From positions 599,256-663,255 of the forward strand of contig CAUJNA010003494.1 of the NCBI GenBank assembly GCA_963377175.1: 64,000 nucleotides of DNA, read 5' to 3'. This document shows, piece after piece, positions 52,772 to 62,724 of this stretch. The DNA is from Effrenium voratum (Eukaryota > Sar > Dinophyceae > Suessiales > Symbiodiniaceae). The translations under genes were made by a program, and so were the position numbers. Each line of letters opens with the position of its first letter. Position 1 is the first letter of the stretch. The notes below the pieces were generated by a model, which saw only the letters and a program-made list of their open reading frames with translations, was not told where the DNA came from and did no database searches.

Positions 52772-52815
52772 GCTGAACTGCTGCCTCTGCTCGCTGGAGC
52801 GGCGCGTGACCAAAG
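52772..52815 (+). CDS. Coding-like block between AG|G and GC donor
   Basis: ACGGAG|GCTGAACTGCTGCC to CAAAG|GCAAGTGG encloses a leucine/alanine-rich helix-like frame (AELLPLLAGAARDQ). The splice signals are of the RPL15 kind. It is probably an exon of gene X or a following gene, but phase to neighbours could not be settled. Confidence 0.3.
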
Positions 52816-53043
52816 GCAAGTGGCTGGTCAAGGCACGGGCCTTGGAGTGGTGGGTTCAACCACTGTCAGGGGTCCAAGGGAGGGTTAAACCTCCCCCAAA
52901 TAAGGTGGGTGGAAGCCATCCCAAAAAGGATAGACTCCAAAAGACACACACTCCCATGTTTCCCCTCAAAAAGGGTGGAGTTAACCATTTTGGTGCGGTT
53001 CTGGATGTTAAAGGGGGAATGTGGGGAAGCCTGTTTGGCCGTC

Positions 53044-53215
53044 CCGCGTGAGACGATCCTCAGCGTCAACTGCCTGATTCTGGGGCGTCAATCGGGAATC
53101 AAATCAGTCCTGCCCGAAGGCATTGCTCCGTTTCTCTCGGAACTGGCTGGCGTGCGTCTTGCCCTGTCCGAGAGCGTCACTTCAATGGACCCCTCAAACA
53201 GGGAAAGTGTGATAA
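53044..53215 (+). CDS. Coding-like block, unidentified
   Basis: The frame reads TILSVNCLILGRQSGIKSVL, then PEGIAPFLSELAGVRLALSE: balanced hydrophobic/charged composition suggesting a real domain fragment. The acceptor could be CTCAG|CGTCAAC, which would restore phase from the block ending at 52,815, but it is not AG|G. The 3' border is unclear. No family recognised. Confidence 0.35.
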
Positions 53216-54235
53216 GTCTCAGGCCCAGATTACAACCTCACTTGTTGGCCCAAGATCCCGGGGCAGGAAGCGGAAGCCTTGAAGCTAGCATCGGCGGGAA
53301 GACCCCGGCATACATGGTTGCATGTCGGTTTTAACTCAGTCTTTTGCTTTGATGTTGCTTCATAAACCAGTTTTCAGAGCTTGACGAATTGGGATTCAAT
53401 GCTAACTCCCATCATTTTACTCTGGACCGCAGCTTGATCTGGGTCTGTGTTGGCTAAATTCCAGATTCCACTTTCACCTCAGCTTGACAACTCTTTTTCT
53501 GAGTAGAATGCACAAATCAGGTGCATGATGCGTAGGTTACCACTACATAGTTTTTAACCTTCAAAGAGCAAACACCTGCCCCCCCCCCCCATTTTGGTCT
53601 AGTTTTAATGGCCCCGTCAACCTGAAAAGCAAGAAGGGCCTTTGGTTGCAAGTATACGTAGACAGGGGACCCATCTTGCTGGTGCGCCGTAGGGAATGAC
53701 CTTCCGGGTGTTGGAAATGAACCCCGGTCTTGGGGATTCCCTTAAAGGAAACCACATCGGCGATGGTTTTTTTCTCGGGGATTCCCTGGCATTCGAACCG
53801 ATCAAAAGCCATTCCCTGGCTTCGCTCGAACCGCCCAAGATCCGAGGTGCAGACCAAGAGCCATGTGATCCGCTGTCACAACCTGCGAGTTTGCACGCAG
53901 GACGGGATCGGTTTAGGGTTTGGGCAGGGCACCTCAAGTTCCGGTTCGGACTTGATCGTCACTTTTCTTGCGATCGGTTTGGTAGGGAATGAGTTGGAAT
54001 GACCGGAACTACACCATCCGCTATGGCTTCCTTTAAAAGGGAGTTCCCAAAACCGGTTGGTATGAGAAATGGAATGAACCCGAGAAAACTGTTGCCATTT
54101 TGGGGTTCCCCCCAAAAATTGACAAACCCATGTTGCCCAACCACCTCGGGCATCAAAGTGAAAACCGACGCCATTTCCGGGGACCGAATCCTATCTGACA
54201 CACCCACACACACACACAGAGGCACAGCACCCAGA

Positions 54236-54366
54236 CTGTGGATGGTTACGAAATCCGCTTCTCGCACCGCAACATGAAGCCGTGGTTGAAACCACAACGT
54301 TTCTTGGTATTTTTAGGGGAGTCGTCATTCCTTAGGTGGTGCGAAATTCATGTTGTCCATCCACAG
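54236..54366. repeat. MITE family A, intact 131-bp copy
   Basis: The ends CTGTGGATGGTTACGAAATCC and CATGTTGTCCATCCACAG form an inverted pair. TA follows on the right; GA precedes on the left, so the duplication is imperfect. Confidence 0.7.
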
Positions 54367-55981
54367 TAGTGCCCTTCTCAAATCAAAACACCACTCCAAA
54401 TTGGTTGGGAAACACTATAGTCCAGTCAGCAATCATGTACATACTATATATATAGGTGTATCTCCACACACACAACAAAATGAATTTGGTAGATGGTTAC
54501 AAGGATAGACAAAACACATGGGGCAGGGGTTACCTCTATTTTCACACCGAAGTGGCGCCATGCTTGGCCCAGGAGGAGTGCCGGCGCTGGGGGACCTTGG
54601 GCCCCTGGCCTGTGCGGCTCTGCCTCTCAGCGGTCCTCACCGCCGCCGCCGGTGCCTCGGAAAATTTCTGGCGCGTCCCCAAGCAAATGGCCGTTTTTGG
54701 GTGGATGAACATCCATTTGCCACCTATTTTGATGTTCACCAGCGGTACAGGGTTTTGACCCACAGCCAAATTGGCTTACTCCAAAGATGGGTCCCCAACC
54801 CCAAAAAAGCTGTGGGTCAACCTTCCTTAAGGATATCGGTTTTCGGGGGTTGAGTTTGCAAGCAAGTAGACTCTGGTTCGTAAGAATGGCTTCGTTCTCC
54901 TTTTTGCTTTCCCTTCAAACCAATTTCATAAATAGGCTACCGACTCAAAAGCACGCACCCGCTCAGCGGTGGTTAGCATCGGCTGATGATTTTCCCCAAA
55001 AGGGAGCCCAAAGATGACGGATCATGTTGGTAAAGGCAACGCCAACATGCAGCCAACCAGCGAACGTTTGACATTTCTGTGTCCTGTGTGATACCTCGCT
55101 TCTCAAACACTAGCAAACCCCATGGCCACAAAGCCAAATTGACCTTTCACCATCGAGTTTCTTTGGCAGCCGGGATCACTGGCTATCATAGAGTTCCAGA
55201 CTATCATAGAGGTCCAGGGGTGGGCTTTCTTTTAAGCGAAGGCGCTTGCAGTGTGAATTTGATGCCGGTCTATGGTGCTCAGGGAGATTTTGATGGAACC
55301 ACTTTGCTGGTTCGGGGAATGAACCGGAGGATTTCTGGGAATCCGCAAAGGGATGGTTTTTGTCGGGCTCATAATTAGCCCTTGCTGAGAACCAGCAATG
55401 GTGCTGGCAATCCGGGGCATAAGCCAGCTCACCGCTTCATGAAGGTCCCTTAGCTGGGGATTCCCTTAGTTCCGGTTCAGGAATGATCGTAATTTGCCCA
55501 GATTCAAAGCCACCCAACCACAACACATCGTAATTTACGGGGGTTGGCGGGTTTCCAACTTGCAATGATTGAGGAATCCACCGTGCAGAGACGTTGGATT
55601 GGGTTGCATCCAGGGTTCACACCCCGGAAGACACATCATCGGGGCTTCCGGGTCGGGTATGGTCAGTTCTTTCACAAGTCGACAGCCTCCAAAAGGAGTT
55701 TATGTCAAGTGCCAGGAACTTAGGAGATATCTTACCAGAAAACAGTTCACAACTCCTGTGCATGTTTTATCGTCATTAGTTGTCCCATCACGCTGGATCA
55801 TACTTGTCTTCTGTCACGGCCTCTTGTGTGTTTTGTCTTGTTGCCAAAGGAGCCATCTAGTAGTACCAGCACCCAGCCCACTTTGGACAACTCATGTCAA
55901 TAGCTTCGCTAAACACTTGCAGCACATGAAGGCGGAGTTGTCTGTCAAGGTGACTGCGCACAAGCTGAAAGTGGCGCCACA

Positions 55982-56152
55982 GCCGCGTACCAGGAGCTGG
56001 GTGCCAACCCCACAAGTGTGCAAGGCTTGAACAACTGTTTGGCGTATTCCGCCCTTTTCGGGCACGCCGCTACAACCGCGAACGCCATCAAGGCGTACGT
56101 CCAGGCACTTCTCATTTCCAAGTTTCAAACTTGGATCACTCTGCCGCCAGAG
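55982..56152 (+). pseudogene. Ty1/copia reverse transcriptase fragment
   Basis: Fifty-seven codons read AAYQELGANPTSVQGLNNCL, then AYSALFGHAATTANAIKAYV, then QALLISKFQTWITLPPE. This matches the stretch around RT motif A in dinoflagellate copia elements, where the motif is normally A-D-A-[IV]-x-A-Y-[VL]-Q. Here the catalytic aspartate position carries asparagine (AAC at 56,081-56,083). No other pol domain, LTR or target duplication is visible nearby, so it is an isolated relic. Confidence 0.65.
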
Positions 56153-56306
56153 GGCTTGGGGCGGCATTTAGCAACCCCCTGTGCTAGGTGTTGCTGTGCT
56201 GAATGCAATTTCTTGCTTATATACACCCTTGTTGCATAGTACACGGGTGAAAGTAGATGTCACATTCCTTGCTAAACCTTTGGATGAGCATGTTAGAACC
56301 AACACA

Positions 56307-56639
56307 AATGGGTCTGGGTCAAAAATAGGTACCCCAAATGGAACCCTGGTAAATGGAACCAAGGACTAAAACCAGCGGTTTTGTGGTGGTATTTTAATGT
56401 TGACCCATACGCATATTGGACCGTTCAATGGGTCTGTTTTTGAGGGTACCCGCAACATGGCGGTTTCAAAGGGCGCCCAAAAGAAAAGGAGAACCACCAT
56501 GTCGAGGGTTTTCTCAAAAAATGACACGCCCATATAGCTGTGGGTCAAAAAAAGGTACCCAAAATGGAACCCTGGTAAATGGACACATGGACGACAACCT
56601 GCGGTCCCCTGGTATTTAATTTTGACCCATACCCATATC
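56307..56639. repeat. Two MITE family B copies
   Basis: The first (56,307-56,412) runs from ATGGGTCTGGGTCAAAAAT to AATGTTGACCCATACGCATA. The second (56,530-56,639) runs from CATATAGCTGTGGGTCAAAA to TTTTGACCCATACCCATAT. Both contain CCCAAAATGGAACCCTGGTAAATGGA or a close variant. Inverted ends, about 105-110 bp each. Confidence 0.7.
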
Positions 56640-56785
56640 AGCATCTTGGATCCCAAAGTCTCGGGTGAATCGGGTCCGACCAAGAGCCTCGCTTTGCTGA
56701 GGTCCTGCTCAGCTCCGAGCTGGTGGGCCGGAGGCGCCTACCGGGACCTCCAGTGGTACCTGTGTTTCCTCAGTTTGCTTAAGAT

Positions 56786-56870
56786 CATGTTTTCCCCTGT
56801 TGGTTTTGAAGGGGATGTGTCACTACTGGAAATATGCGTTTATTTTCCCAGGGATCTTAAAGAATTGGAG
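56786..56870 (+). repeat. Dispersed repeat family F copy
   Basis: TTTTCCCCTGTTGGTTTTGA, TCACTACTGGAAATATGCG and TTTTCCCAGGGATCTTAAAG preserve the family order. Confidence 0.65.
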
Positions 56871-57545
56871 GGTTGTCAATTGAGGGGGTTTCTATTTCAA
56901 CTGCCAAAACAAGAGTGCAATCCCTTGCGGAAGGTGCAGGGATTTTCTCTGGGCCGCTCAAGTTTTTACGTGTGCGGGGTTCTCAAAATTTATCTTTGCA
57001 CCACCATGTATAGGGTAAGTTTGAGGATGTCACTTTTCTGATCCGCAACGGGAACTAAAAGACGGTTATTCAGACAATAGTGACTCTAAAGTGGGAGTTT
57101 AGGCTTGGTTCCCTTATTAATCAGCTGTAGAACTGGCCCCAAACAAGGGTGCTTACTGCGAACCAAGACGCACCAATTTCCCACTGACCAGCGAAAGTCA
57201 CATTCATCAGCAAACCTTCGCAGCAGACAGCAAAGGCAGCCGATTTGTACCCCTCTTGCATACCCTTTTTCATGGCTCAAATGGGCACCCGAAGGGGCAT
57301 GTGTCTTTTTGTTTCTTCTTGTTTTGCGGGGTTCTCCTTGTCTGGCACACATGGACACACGTCTATGAATTTCAGTGGTTGACACGCCCTTGCACATGCT
57401 TGGTGGGCATATACCATGCCTTTGCCATGCATTCATACCTCATACCCTGTTATCAAGCCACAGCAACCGAACCCAAACCAAGCCCAAGCAATCCCAGCAA
57501 GCCCAAATTCAACACAACCCACACCCAAGCCCAATGCCCCCCCCC

Positions 57546-57660
57546 AAATATATATATATATATATATATATGTATAGCAACAGTGAAAGTGGTATCCCCA
57601 GCAGCCCCGGAACCCCCTGGAACCCTCCGGAACCCTCTGGAACCCTCCGGCACCCTCCCA
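57546..57660 (+). repeat. (TA)n run and GGAACCCTCC decamer repeat
   Basis: A TA run of about 30 bases (57,547-57,577) is followed at about 57,608-57,655 by five to six GGAACCCTCC/CTGG decamers. Both lie just outside the left LTR of the second element. Confidence 0.85.
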
Positions 57661-57991
57661 GAAAGCTGCTCAAACCAGAGCTTGTTTGGGCCTATCGACC
57701 CCATCGCTTTCAGCTATTGGGAAAAACAACGACGCCAAAAACAAAACAAACAACCGAAACCAACCCGCCAAAAACGACCACCAAAATCCAAAAAAAACAA
57801 ACCAACCCGCAAAAACGAACCCCACCCCCATTGCACATCGACAAACTTAATCCCGATGCTCAACAGTGTCCCACTCCAGGTTCAGCTCGACAGAATAGTG
57901 CTGAAGATACGCAACAATCAAGGAAGAATAAGATCAGGTTCTCAACTATTTACAAGTCTTCTTTCTTTTTGGGCACAAGCGTTTCTCATTT

Positions 57992-57996
57992 GTACT
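57992..57996. other. Target-site duplication GTACT, left
   Basis: GTACT abuts the left LTR and recurs at 63,431-63,435 after the right LTR. Confidence 0.85.
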
Positions 57997-58270
57997 AGAA
58001 GAATGCCTCCTGCTGGAATCCACATTTTCCTGATGGTAGGTGGTGCATGCATGTCTAATTCAACCTTGCCCCCGGAATTCATGTTTGCTTGAACTGCCCT
58101 TTGAATCAGGTTTCCAGGGTTGACACTGATAACAAACATTCAGTTCGCCTTGGATGACTTGAATGCTTTGGCTCAAGACAAAAGCAGGTTGCGCGAGTGA
58201 AGCTTTCGGTGCCGCCATTGCACTTTTGGGCATACTCTTTACTTGACTTGTCTTGATTCGTATTTCGTCT
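57997..58270 (+). repeat. 5' LTR (274 bp)
   Basis: Starts AGAAGAATGCCTCC and ends GTATTTCGTCT. The only difference from the 3' LTR is T at 58,144 versus C at 63,304. It contains TTTGGCTCAAG at about 58,169-58,179, identical to the last 11 bases of the dinoflagellate spliced leader. Confidence 0.9.
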
Positions 58271-58288
58271 GGTTATCAGCCGTAGCTT
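58271..58288 (+). other. Probable primer binding site
   Basis: GGTTATCAGCCGTAGC directly follows the LTR. It shares GGTTAT-AGCC with the PBS of the other copia element, which matches the initiator tRNA-Met anticodon arm. Here the central base differs, so the complement carries GAT instead of CAT. Either a different tRNA or a mutated site. Confidence 0.5.
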
Positions 58289-58315
58289 TTGAGCTGCGAC
58301 CGATAGCTACGGCGG

Positions 58316-59449
58316 GTGAGGGCGTCGAGCATCCGGGAATTGCACCAGAACTGTGGAACCTTTTCGGTTGGCATCGAGCCGGACGAAGAGGCAAATCACA
58401 GAAACTTGGTGTGCTGCGTGACGGATTGGCCGAGGGGGTTTTATCAAACGAACCTCCATTTGTGCTGGATAGCACCTGGGACAGTTGCACGTGCAAAAGT
58501 CAACTGGGAACAGCTACAGCTCTACGAACAGGCCTTTTGGAACGAGCAACAGCGTCTGACTGAGGAGCCCCAGAATCATCGGGTGTCTTTTCGGGTTGTG
58601 AAGGCAGCGGATCGAACTGCTCCTCTTAGGCTTGTGCAGCGCGAGTCGCTCCGAGCCGAAGAGCCTGCATCGTCTGCGGAGCCTGTGCAGCACAGATTGC
58701 TCCAGGCGACCAGCAAAGCTGCGTCGAGGCCAGAGGGCACTTCACGTACGCCGAGGCGCGCTGAGCCTTCCGGGCATCACTTCGCTGCGGTGATTTGTGA
58801 TTTGGCTCTTGCCACAGGAGTATTCAAGTGTGTGAACAGCAATGGGGAAGATCAAGGATTGTCCTTTGTCTACGAGCCGCGCTACGGCATTGACTTTCGG
58901 GACAGTTGCGTGGTTGCAATCGACTATCACCAGGTTCTTGACAGAGCCCTTTGCGGACGCACAGAGTGGGATTACGAAGGTATTTGCCACGACAACCTCG
59001 AAGCGATTAGACAGCTGAAAGCCGCTTTCTTTCGCGAAGGTATCCACGTTGTGACAATCTGCCTATCCTACCTCCATAGCCAAGAACGCCGAGACGCATT
59101 GGTTGCTGCGTTCAATCGCACTCCGGATATTTCATCAGTTTTTGACTTCATCATTACAACTTCTGAAAGGGCCAGATACAACTCCAGGACCCAGAAAGGT
59201 GGGAAGGTGCTAGTCCTTCAGGATCTGCTGTCAGTTGGATTCCGCTCAGCATTCATCGTTGACGACAGTGACGAGGTCATCAACAGTATCATCGATCGCC
59301 AGGTACAGGACAAGATCTCGGGCATTCACATCAAGCTTCGCAGGAAGCCACCGGCCAACAATTTGTTCAGGCCAGTCGGATTTCTCGAGGATTGTGTGGC
59401 CCATTGGCCGGAGTGCGCCGCAAGGTGCAAGCAGGCATTGCGTCAGTAG
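58316..59449 (+). CDS. Retroelement ORF1, HAD-phosphatase-like domain
   Basis: An open frame of 377 codons ending TAG. Residues 200-320 show the order of HAD-superfamily motifs: VVAIDYHQVLD (motif I; the second aspartate of D-x-D is replaced by H), VVTICLS (motif II), GGKVLVLQ with K297 (motif III) and AFIVDDSDE (motif IV, Asp-Asp). The N-terminal 150 residues are polar, with WEQLQLYEQAFWNEQQRLTE. The frame contains no ATG at all; the first codon shown is GTG and a TAG precedes it at 58,304-58,306, so initiation is non-AUG, by recoding or lost. ORF2 lies in the same frame beyond the TAG. A phosphatase or NagD-like role is possible, but loss of the second motif I aspartate argues against normal catalysis. 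Confidence 0.7.
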   Translation: MRASSIRELHQNCGTFSVGIEPDEEANHRNLVCCVTDWPRGFYQTNLHLCWIAPGTVARAKVNWEQLQLYEQAFWNEQQRLTEEPQNHRVSFRVVKAADRTAPLRLVQRESLRAEEPASSAEPVQHRLLQATSKAASRPEGTSRTPRRAEPSGHHFAAVICDLALATGVFKCVNSNGEDQGLSFVYEPRYGIDFRDSCVVAIDYHQVLDRALCGRTEWDYEGICHDNLEAIRQLKAAFFREGIHVVTICLSYLHSQERRDALVAAFNRTPDISSVFDFIITTSERARYNSRTQKGGKVLVLQDLLSVGFRSAFIVDDSDEVINSIIDRQVQDKISGIHIKLRRKPPANNLFRPVGFLEDCVAHWPECAARCKQALRQ

Positions 59450-59479
59450 CTTTTCCTGTCCGACCAATTTCAAGAAGCA

Positions 59480-60445
59480 ATGGAGCCGTCAGAAATAGTT
59501 CCAGCTGCTCAGGGATCTGCACAGATGTTTTCACCCCCGCAGGTCGCAGACTCCAGTAGTAGTAATGAAGACACTAGCATGTCCACGGCATCATCCCAAC
59601 CGATGGGTAGTAGGATCAACATGCAAAGTGCTCAGTTGCAACAGCATCATCATTTCTCACCAAATGTTGAAATGCACGCTCAAGCTCATCACACCCAAGT
59701 GTACCAGCCGACCATGGTTGTTCAATTATTGGATCAACAACTGGTAGAAAGAGCTGAAGCGCATTTGAGAGAGAATGATAGGAGGTTGATTGTCACTGAA
59801 GCCCAAGCTCAAAGCTTAATGGCCGAGGCTAAGGATAGGGTAAATCAATTGGAAAGCCAATCCTTCAATCAAGTTCATGCCCTTCAGGAATCACTTGAAA
59901 GGACCAAGCATGAATCGGGGGACCAATTGAGACAAGCCCAGGAGCGAGTCCTTTATTTGGAATCACAAGCCAATGCACAGGTTCAGGCACTCCAAGATGC
60001 CTTGACGAGGGCCCAGCATGGCACAAGTGACCAGATTAGGGAACACCAGCTTAGGGAGGCCGAAGCAACGCAGAGGGCGCAACAGTTGGCAGACCGATTG
60101 CTAGCAATGGAGCAAAGGTTGAATTCTCTTGAAGCCGAAAATCAATCCTTAAAAAGGGAACTGGCATGCATCCATAATGGCGCGGATAATCCGCCACTGC
60201 AGGCGAGTGGGCAGCCTGCTGTGATGCCTTCGATCACCAGCCAGCCAGTGCAGGACGGGTCCGTGATGCCGCAGGGCACCGGAAACCCCCAACCGATAGC
60301 GCATGGCGCTGGTTCACACCAGGCAAGCCCCGTGATGCCTCAGGGCACCGGAATCAGTGCACACAATGTTTCATCATGGGACTTATCAGGTGCTGTGAGA
60401 AACATTTTTGGGGGTTCTTCTCCAGTTGCACCGAATTCGGGATAG
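59480..60445 (+). CDS. Retroelement ORF2, coiled-coil gag N-terminal part
   Basis: An ATG-started frame of 321 codons in the same frame as ORF1 and separated from it by a single in-frame TAG (59,447-59,449). Residues about 85-235 form a long coiled coil with heptad-like QALQ..L.RAQ repeats; two blocks (SLERTKHESGDQLRQAQERV and ALTRAQHGTSDQIREHQLRE) look like an internal duplication. The C-terminal third is P/G/Q-rich with repeated VMPQGTG. The following amphipathic segment RDSALERRLDQLTSAFELFA is in another frame (about 60,440-60,630), then ORF3 begins in the third. These were probably one gag reading frame disrupted by two indels. Particle assembly is the likely role. Confidence 0.65.
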   Translation: MEPSEIVPAAQGSAQMFSPPQVADSSSSNEDTSMSTASSQPMGSRINMQSAQLQQHHHFSPNVEMHAQAHHTQVYQPTMVVQLLDQQLVERAEAHLRENDRRLIVTEAQAQSLMAEAKDRVNQLESQSFNQVHALQESLERTKHESGDQLRQAQERVLYLESQANAQVQALQDALTRAQHGTSDQIREHQLREAEATQRAQQLADRLLAMEQRLNSLEAENQSLKRELACIHNGADNPPLQASGQPAVMPSITSQPVQDGSVMPQGTGNPQPIAHGAGSHQASPVMPQGTGISAHNVSSWDLSGAVRNIFGGSSPVAPNSG

Positions 60446-60600
60446 TGCATTAGAAAGGCGTTTGGATCAACTCACATCAGCCTTTGAGCTATTTGCATCC
60501 CAGACTGCCGCCGCTCAACCTGTGCCGCAAATTCATCAGGCAGGAACAGGGCAAGTTCCCCAGATTTTCAACATAGGATCTGTGGGAGGGCAGTCAGGGG

Positions 60601-62724
60601 GTGGATCGCAGAATGGTTCACAGCATGGTTCCATCAAGCGAATCCAACAAGGGTGGAGGCGGCGGGAGACCAGGGGGTTCGCCAGGAGGCTCGCAAAGAC
60701 CTCCTCAGGGCCCCTCAATTCCCTCTCAAGGAAATCAGGGAATGGCCCAAATTGACGGGGCAATCGATGCCTACTCAAGGGAAAAGAAACTCATGCGTGT
60801 GAAGGCATATGATGAGATGAAGTTGCCTCAGCTGCCCAAAACGGCGGCAGACGCTCGCCTATTCAGGAACTCGGTTTTCAACCTTGTGTGTAGGCTTGCA
60901 AAGGGTGACGATTCCTTAGTCCATAGTTGGATCGCCGAAAGCACTAATCCCAAAGCCGATCTCGAGTCGAGCCTTCCGTTTCCAATTCTTGATCGAGTGT
61001 TGGGTTCAAAGCTGCTTGAGCTGTCGAAGAACACCAAGTTTGCCATGCTTTTCCAATCCATTCAGGAGCAAGAGCAACGGGTCTTCAAGCAGCCAAAGTG
61101 GCGGAAGTTGTTGTGGGTCATCTTTGAGAGGTTTAAGATGGAGAAGGATAGGGGAATTGCCTTGACTCAAACCCATCGCTTAGGCCTCAAGATGAGCGGC
61201 ACCGACATTAAGGCACTCGAAGATTTCCGTCAGAGATTCGACTTCGTGTACCAGGCCTTGGAAGTTTCCGAGAGACCGAGTGACCAAGCTATTAGGAGCA
61301 CCCTTTTCGACCAATTGAAAGGACATCCAAAAATGGCTTTGGTGATCGACCGTTTCAGGAACGCCAGTCCAAACAGCAGTAAAAGGACATGGCCTTGGCT
61401 TTACGCGAAGCTCGGGGAAATCATCGAGATTCATCAGCTAGATGAAAATGTCGTGTCGATCGATCAGGTGTACACGCAATCCGCAACTAAGTCCCAAGCA
61501 GCGCCAGCCAAGACAAAGGAAGGGAAAGACAAGAACGACAAGAAGAAGGCAGAGAAGAAGGGGGAAGCCCAAAAGGAGCAACCTTCATCCAGCCAGAAGC
61601 CCAAATACTCCAAAGATCCGAAGCCTAAAGAAGCGAATGCAGCACCTGCAAAGGGGAAAGGCAAGGGCGAGAGTAAGGGTGGCAAGGGTAAGAAGGGGGA
61701 CACAACTCCTAAGGGCACTCCTAGGCTAACGGATGAAGAAAAGAAGAAGCAGCCTTGCATGTACTTTGGGTATAATGCTTGCACCAAAGGTGATAAGTGC
61801 TTCTATCTTCATGATTCCAACAATCTCTATAAGGGACCCAAGCCAAAAGGGCTTCAGACGTCATCGCCAGCAGGTGCAGCCTCCGTCAACGCAGGGGCAG
61901 CAAAGGTTTTCGCAGCCGCGTATGCCTTGAAAGGAACTGTTGCTGAAGCTAAGAAAGCAGCCAAGAAGTGCAAGAAGACCGCATTCTGCACTCCCGTGTT
62001 GTCGCAATGCATGAAAGCCGTGGCAACCATGATTGCATGCCTTAGCCAGCCAGTGCAGCAAGAGTTTCTGCTGGACACAGGTGCCGGTAGGAACTTAATC
62101 TCAAGCAAGAGTTTGCCGCAATCCTTCAGGGAGCATGTGCACGAGGCAAATGAGCCGATCGAACTCTGCACCGGTGGTGGCATCAGGCCCAGTGCTGAAG
62201 TGGTGGATCTCTCAGGGGATTTGTCAGGAACAAACACGTTCTACATGTTGAAGGATTGCCCTCATGCCTTGTCGGTAGGCCTTCAAGTGGAACAGCACGG
62301 CAGGCCATCTGTGCGGTTTCCAGGCCAACTCCCATACCTAATCAAAGCAGATCGGGTGAGTGATGTCGTACATCACGTTCCGGAGTCAGCCAGGATTTAT
62401 GCCGATCGTGTGGAGCAAAACGTTCCAAACCTATCCGAAAGCGTGGCTGTCGCAGCACCAGATGCCGTGTCAGGAATGCCAGCAACAGGAGGAGAGCCTT
62501 TGTCCTCATCAAAAGGGGACACAAGTAGGCCGTCAGCGAGACCTCATGAATTGCTTGCGCCGGACGCAAAAGCATTTGAAGAAGCTCCGCCCACGCCTGG
62601 CCACCCTTCAGACCTACCGAGGTCAAAAAGGGGCGTGAAGCTCGACGACTCTTTGCCTCATTTTGGGGTTGAAGAGGAACTTCTCGCAGCAAGAGAGCCA
62701 GAAAAGGAACCGCAGCAGAGATGA
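60601..62724 (+). CDS. Retroelement ORF3, gag with CCCH finger and protease
   Basis: A frame of 707 codons (first codon GTG, first ATG at 60,613). A glycine-rich leader is followed by a gag capsid-type region (LPQLPKTAADARLFRNSVFN, EDFRQRFDFVYQALE, DRFRNASPNSS), a long lysine-rich linker, a CCCH zinc finger at about residues 386-405 (C-x7-C-x5-C-x3-H), and an aspartic protease with the canonical EFLLDTGAGRNLIS at about 488-501. The rest is an acidic/serine-rich linker, normally leading to integrase. Gag and protease are therefore complete and fused. The frame ends in TGA overlapping the next frame's ATG; that overlap is an accident of the deletion. Confidence 0.8.
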   Translation: MDRRMVHSMVPSSESNKGGGGGRPGGSPGGSQRPPQGPSIPSQGNQGMAQIDGAIDAYSREKKLMRVKAYDEMKLPQLPKTAADARLFRNSVFNLVCRLAKGDDSLVHSWIAESTNPKADLESSLPFPILDRVLGSKLLELSKNTKFAMLFQSIQEQEQRVFKQPKWRKLLWVIFERFKMEKDRGIALTQTHRLGLKMSGTDIKALEDFRQRFDFVYQALEVSERPSDQAIRSTLFDQLKGHPKMALVIDRFRNASPNSSKRTWPWLYAKLGEIIEIHQLDENVVSIDQVYTQSATKSQAAPAKTKEGKDKNDKKKAEKKGEAQKEQPSSSQKPKYSKDPKPKEANAAPAKGKGKGESKGGKGKKGDTTPKGTPRLTDEEKKKQPCMYFGYNACTKGDKCFYLHDSNNLYKGPKPKGLQTSSPAGAASVNAGAAKVFAAAYALKGTVAEAKKAAKKCKKTAFCTPVLSQCMKAVATMIACLSQPVQQEFLLDTGAGRNLISSKSLPQSFREHVHEANEPIELCTGGGIRPSAEVVDLSGDLSGTNTFYMLKDCPHALSVGLQVEQHGRPSVRFPGQLPYLIKADRVSDVVHHVPESARIYADRVEQNVPNLSESVAVAAPDAVSGMPATGGEPLSSSKGDTSRPSARPHELLAPDAKAFEEAPPTPGHPSDLPRSKRGVKLDDSLPHFGVEEELLAAREPEKEPQQR

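Noticed and set aside
62721..62724. ATGA overlap of stop and start between ORF3 and the RNase H remnant
   Set aside because: It looks like translational coupling, but the downstream frame continues upstream of the ATG into a truncated RNase H motif. The overlap is a by-product of the deletion.
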